From: Orthonyx spaldingii
Taxonomy: Eukaryota; Chordata; Aves; Passeriformes; Orthonychidae
NCBI GenBank assembly: GCA_013397795.1
Contig: VZTJ01000638.1
Location: 1,802,804-1,866,803, forward strand
Length of the DNA stretch: 64,000 nucleotides
Direction of reading: 5' to 3'
Shown: piece after piece, positions 60,041-64,000 of the stretch
Position numbering within the stretch: position 1 is the first letter of the stretch
Layout: every line of letters starts with the position of its first letter
The notes under the pieces: generated by a model
The model's input: the letters and a program-made list of their open reading frames with translations, nothing else
Databases searched by the model: none
What the model was told of the DNA's origin: nothing
Program-made: the position numbers and the translations under genes

Positions 60041-63000
60041 GGCATCTGCCAACCTTCTTATACATCTGTAATGTACAGATCAGGCTGAACTCACAGGAGA
60101 GGATGAATGGGAACTGGCAGCAGGCGGTAGCTGGTGAAAGAGAAGGGGAGGGCAAGCAGATAGCACTTGAGGGTGGTGGAGTAGAGGAGAAACAGAAGAG
60201 ATGGAAAAGCTGAGAGCAAGAGGGAAAGTTTAAGGGAGGTTAGGGATCGATCACAGAGTCTGTATTAACTCAGTCACAGGGCCCTGACAATCTCTAAGTG
60301 GACTGAGCTTTGCTCTCATGGTTTATGATACCAGCAGAACCACTTGATTGAATTACGGTTCTTCAATTGATCGCTCCATATCAGTAATATGACTTCTCTA
60401 CTCACCAGCCAGCTCCTCTTACAAAGGGAAGCTTTGATGGCAAGGAATGCTTTCCTGACATTTTTTTATCTGGAGCAAATCAGTGTAAGAGTTGAATTGC
60501 TTTCGTTGACATTTCACAGGGACAGCAACACGGCAGGTACCACTGCCATTCCTTGATAGCAATGAAAAGGCAGAAAAGAAGGGACAAACACACATGGATA
60601 TACAACGTGCTACCCTTTGAACTAGGCAGAGATGAAGGCTACTTCCAGATAAAACATGCCTGCATCCAACACCATACATCCATTCTTTTCAAGCTGTCCT
60701 GCTCACATCCACCTTTACTGAGCCACTGATGCTGCCAAAAGCTGCTGCCCTTTTTGCATTTTGACTCAGGGGCAGAGACATGCTGGCCTTGTGACTTGGT
60801 AAGGACAGAACAGAGTGCATCATGGAAAAGCATAGGAAGCCATTACAGGCAGGACCCCATTGTAAAAACAAAGGTAAAAGATGGACATGAGTGTTAAACT
60901 GCACAGAAAGAAAAAGAACATTTTGAGCAGTTTGAGACACACTGTCTGGATGAAATGTCATTCTAAACCAATCTAAAAAAAAAAAACCAATTAAACCTTA
61001 CACTCATTCTCAAACAGGAGTCAAATCTGAACTGTTACTTTGATGACTTTAAAGATCAAAGATTAAATATTTAACTTTCTTGCATTTCTGTATAGCATAC
61101 TTGTTGCCTCACTTTTGTATGTTCAGGTTTGGGGCTTTGCTTTTGAAAGCACCACAATAGGAGAAAATTTCAGAAGAGATTTGAAGAAAAAAAAAAAAAA
61201 AAATCTGTTAACCCTACCCACCATTTAAAGGGAACTCAACTTCTTTCTTTCCAGAGGAGAGGATCAAAGCACAAGAAAAGATATTAAGTAGTCATATCAA
61301 CACTGCAAATGCAGAATCAAACAAAATAGAGACTGCTTTACCTGCAGCAAGGACTTCAAACTGTCTGAAGTCAGCATCTCTGACTAGACAGAGTAGGGAC
61401 TGTGGAGAAGGTCAGAAGTGTACTAACCATCAGCAACTCTTCACCTTACACAATGACCCTTGATGGTTACCAGGTTGCAGAAGCTGGAACGATCCCACCA
61501 TTTTTCTGATTTAATCTAAGCCAAGCTAACCCTAGGCCATTTTTAACTTCTTTTGGCCCATTACCTTCCCATCCCTTCCAAGTTGAATAGACACGACTTG
61601 TTAATCAGGCTGAAACATTGACCTTGCTGTATATGTCTCCATTTGTAATAGTTGAAAAGTGGGCAGACAGAAAGATTACTTCAAAAAAACCCTGATTCTT
61701 ATAATGACAATCCACAAAACCAGGGTCACATCTTGAGCAATGCCATGTATCAGAGGGCAGTTCAGGCACAGGGCACTTCTTCAGACTTGGATCTGTAGCA
61801 AAACAAGTGTACCCTGAGGCAAACACATCCTTTCACTAGAAGTCAGCAGCACCTTGAGAAAGCAACACACACAGAGCTAATATATTTCTAACTTCAGCAA
61901 CTATCTCTTTTTTGGAACTGCCAAGACAAGTGATGCATCGATTTTCTACAGCTCACCCTGCGTGATTGGTATCAAGGCTGTGTGGGCGTCTGGTGAAGTG
62001 TTCACAAATTTCTCTGAAAAAGTAAAGACAAAGAAATCCACAACAATTCAAGATGCTGAGACCAGTACAAAACCTTCTCCTTCAGGCAGGCTCATGCTAT
62101 GCAGCCAGAATCGAAACTGAGACATTACTGAAATCTCATCTGAAGACCTTTAAAGAAAGCACCTGCAATATCATCTGCATGTACTTGGAAAGCAACCTTT
62201 GCAGAGGTAGCAATGGCAGGGCAAGCAAAATTTGCATTTTAGAACTTGATAGAGAAGCAGACTGCAGAGACATGATGAAAAGGGAAAGGACATCTCTAGG
62301 TGGCCATTGAGATCCTGGCTGCAGCATGGGATAGGTGTCATTTGGGAGGCTCATCCATGACTGACGTTTGATTGAACAATTGCTATCAGTTCCTGCCTTC
62401 TACACATCAATGTTTTGCTCACTAGACTTAAAAATATACACATATCTGAGACAGCTTTGAAGGCAAGAGACACAGATGTCCCACATGGGCTGACATTTGG
62501 GTTCTGCTCCCATAGCTACCCCTTTCTCCCCTCTCTTCCCCAGGGACACCTGCCTCTCATTTACTGAGTGAGTTGCCAAAAGGAAAAACCACAAATTCAG
62601 AAACTGCCACCCATCTATATTAACTAATTCCTCTCCCAGAGGTACAACTACTCCTTGCAAGGCATTTGGCAAACACCATTATCACTGGAAAAAATCCAGG
62701 CCCAGGCAGAACTGCTTACAACCACCAATCTGTACATGTAGAACTGAAGTCCTATATCTTTTAAATCAAGAACTATTTCCTCTACCTCACTGGCACAGCC
62801 TCCCAACATATTCCTCCTCCCCCCTCCAATGCTAAGATGTAGTGGTTTTATAGCGGGTGCAGATGCAGATTTTTTTAGCATATAAAGTTTATCATCTAAT
62901 CACTCACAAAATAAAGTGCCAAGCAACATTTGAGTAATCAGACTGAATGCATAAATATCCTGTAGTTACACAGTTGTTACAGCATATCATTTCTTAGTTA

Positions 63001-64000
63001 GTTTTCTGCTTTTACAGCTATCATCAGTAGTGACTTCAATCCCCTCCTAAACATTAAATGATCTCTTCAGAAATGATCTCAGGTGGGGAAGGAAGAGGGA
63101 AACATTCACTTCATGAATGTTCATCCCACTGCAGACACCGGCAGGCACAAATGAAGGCAATGAGAAACCATTGCCTCCCTGGACCCTTTGGGATGCCAAT
63201 TTCCCACAACCTGCTCATGACCTCAAAGACACAGATCCCAACCTCTGGCACTCCCATGGCCTCCTACCTTTTACGCTGCGGAAGGTATCACACATTAACA
63301 AGTAACAGGTCCCACAGCCAACACACGTGTGCTGGTCTCTGCAGTGCAACCACCCTTCACAGAAGCCCCCTTTCGAGGCCTTGCTCCCCTGGCATGGGTC
63401 ACATTTACAAAATTTATGAGTCTTGCCACTGGTAGGGCAAAGTTGCTGCCTTCAGTGAGGTCTGGTGCTGCCCTTTGTTTCTGCACAGCGCAGCTCAGGG
63501 TGTTACAGCACACCTGGAAAATTATTCCCTTTCTCACACAAAACACTACTAGTCTAAGTCCATGCATTAATAAATAGCAAAGAATATTTCCCTATCAAAT
63601 GCCACTCTTCTAGTATCTACTTCCCTTTCCAATTTTGATGGAAATCCAGAAGTTGGGCTTGTATAAAAGGGAACACTGTGAAAACTTTGAAGCAGCACAA
63701 TAAATTATTTAACACTTTCAAAAATTAAAGCTAAATGCTTACACCTTCTTGAATCAAGCATTTTCTTTCCAATTCTTGAACTGATTTCCTCTTCCTACCC
63801 TAAAACAGCCATTCTCCAAGAAGGTATTGTGTTTTATCAAGGAGGAGTTAAGCTTATTTCACTTTCTCATTGTCTTCTATATGCAAGACTGACTGGCTCC
63901 AGATTGTGTCCCCTGATGTAACATAGTTATTTAACCATCAATGCACCATCATTTCAACCAGAAGAAATCACGGTGTGTCTTGGGAAGCAAGATCCAGGAA
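60041..64000. other. Unique non-coding DNA to window end
   Basis: No gene, RNA or transposon is recognised. The longest frame (63058-63435, 125 codons) is without known domain. A - strand octamer lies at 62230-62237. A Cys-containing minus-strand frame at 61605-61826 is discussed in the findings. Confidence 0.55.
61187..61203 (+). repeat. A17 homopolymer
   Basis: Seventeen A. Slippage-prone simple tract. Confidence 0.9.

Noticed and set aside
1..64000. CRISPR arrays, operons, prophage or bacterial systems
   Set aside because: No regularly spaced repeats, no operon-like coding, and avian CR1 elements place the DNA in a bird.
1..64000. Endogenous retrovirus or LTR pair
   Set aside because: No TG...CA terminal repeats, primer-binding site or gag/pol remnants were recognised. 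The 38.9-39.7 kb block is the only weak suspect.

Overview
The window looks like nuclear DNA from a bird. The evidence is a sparse set of CR1 LINE fragments of avian type. Two short 3' tails lie at 3129-3249 (+) and 6561-6612 (-). A longer copy at 47139-47519 (+) keeps the end of ORF2. An internally deleted copy at 29107-about 30450 (-) keeps recognisable ORF1 with its SGNH-esterase region. There are no bacterial features: no operons, ribosome-binding-site-led frames or CRISPR. The sequence is moderately AT-rich and CpG-poor, with simple A/T tracts and one 46-base run of N (15966-16011) that marks a scaffold gap.

I could not identify any host protein-coding gene, tRNA, rRNA or other structured RNA gene. 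The longest open frames (168-217 codons, near 4.3-5.1 kb and 34.5-35.0 kb) lie in GC-rich or pyrimidine-rich patches. They overlap other open frames and match no family I recognise. The window is best read as intergenic DNA or the inside of a very large intron. Strand and species cannot be fixed from the sequence alone.

Layout. 0-4.2 kb: unique non-coding DNA with an ancient repeat scrap and one CR1 tail. 4.2-5.1 kb: paired CACGTG boxes, a TATAAATA and a CpG-rich patch, promoter-like in parts but not proven. 5.1-13 kb: unique DNA with a GC-stemmed hairpin at 9.78 kb and a purine tract at 12.95 kb. 13.2-13.45 kb: a second CpG-rich patch with two perfect inverted repeats. 13.5-29 kb: unique DNA, the assembly gap with flanking poly-A and poly-C, and three stretches (18.7, 22.5 and 23.7 kb) dense in homeodomain, POU and MEIS-type motifs that look like developmental enhancers. 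29.1-30.6 kb: the deleted CR1 and a group of RFX X-box-like motifs. 34.3-35.0 kb: a 43-nt candidate exon and a pyrimidine-rich open patch. 38.9-39.7 kb: an A+C-skewed block. 45.7, 48.8 and 49.8-50.0 kb: further candidate regulatory stretches, including an inverted POU octamer pair. 54.9-55.6 kb: a candidate exon, a clean 3 x 37-bp minisatellite and an old LINE scrap. 55.6-64 kb: unique DNA.

Because there are no genes, no pathway can be assembled. The things most worth checking are the regulatory-looking clusters, the recurrent POU octamer ATGCAAAT, the X-box motifs in the presumed CR1 5' region, the deletion-type CR1 structure and the 37-bp tandem repeat. All regulatory calls come from motif reading by eye, without alignment or expression data.
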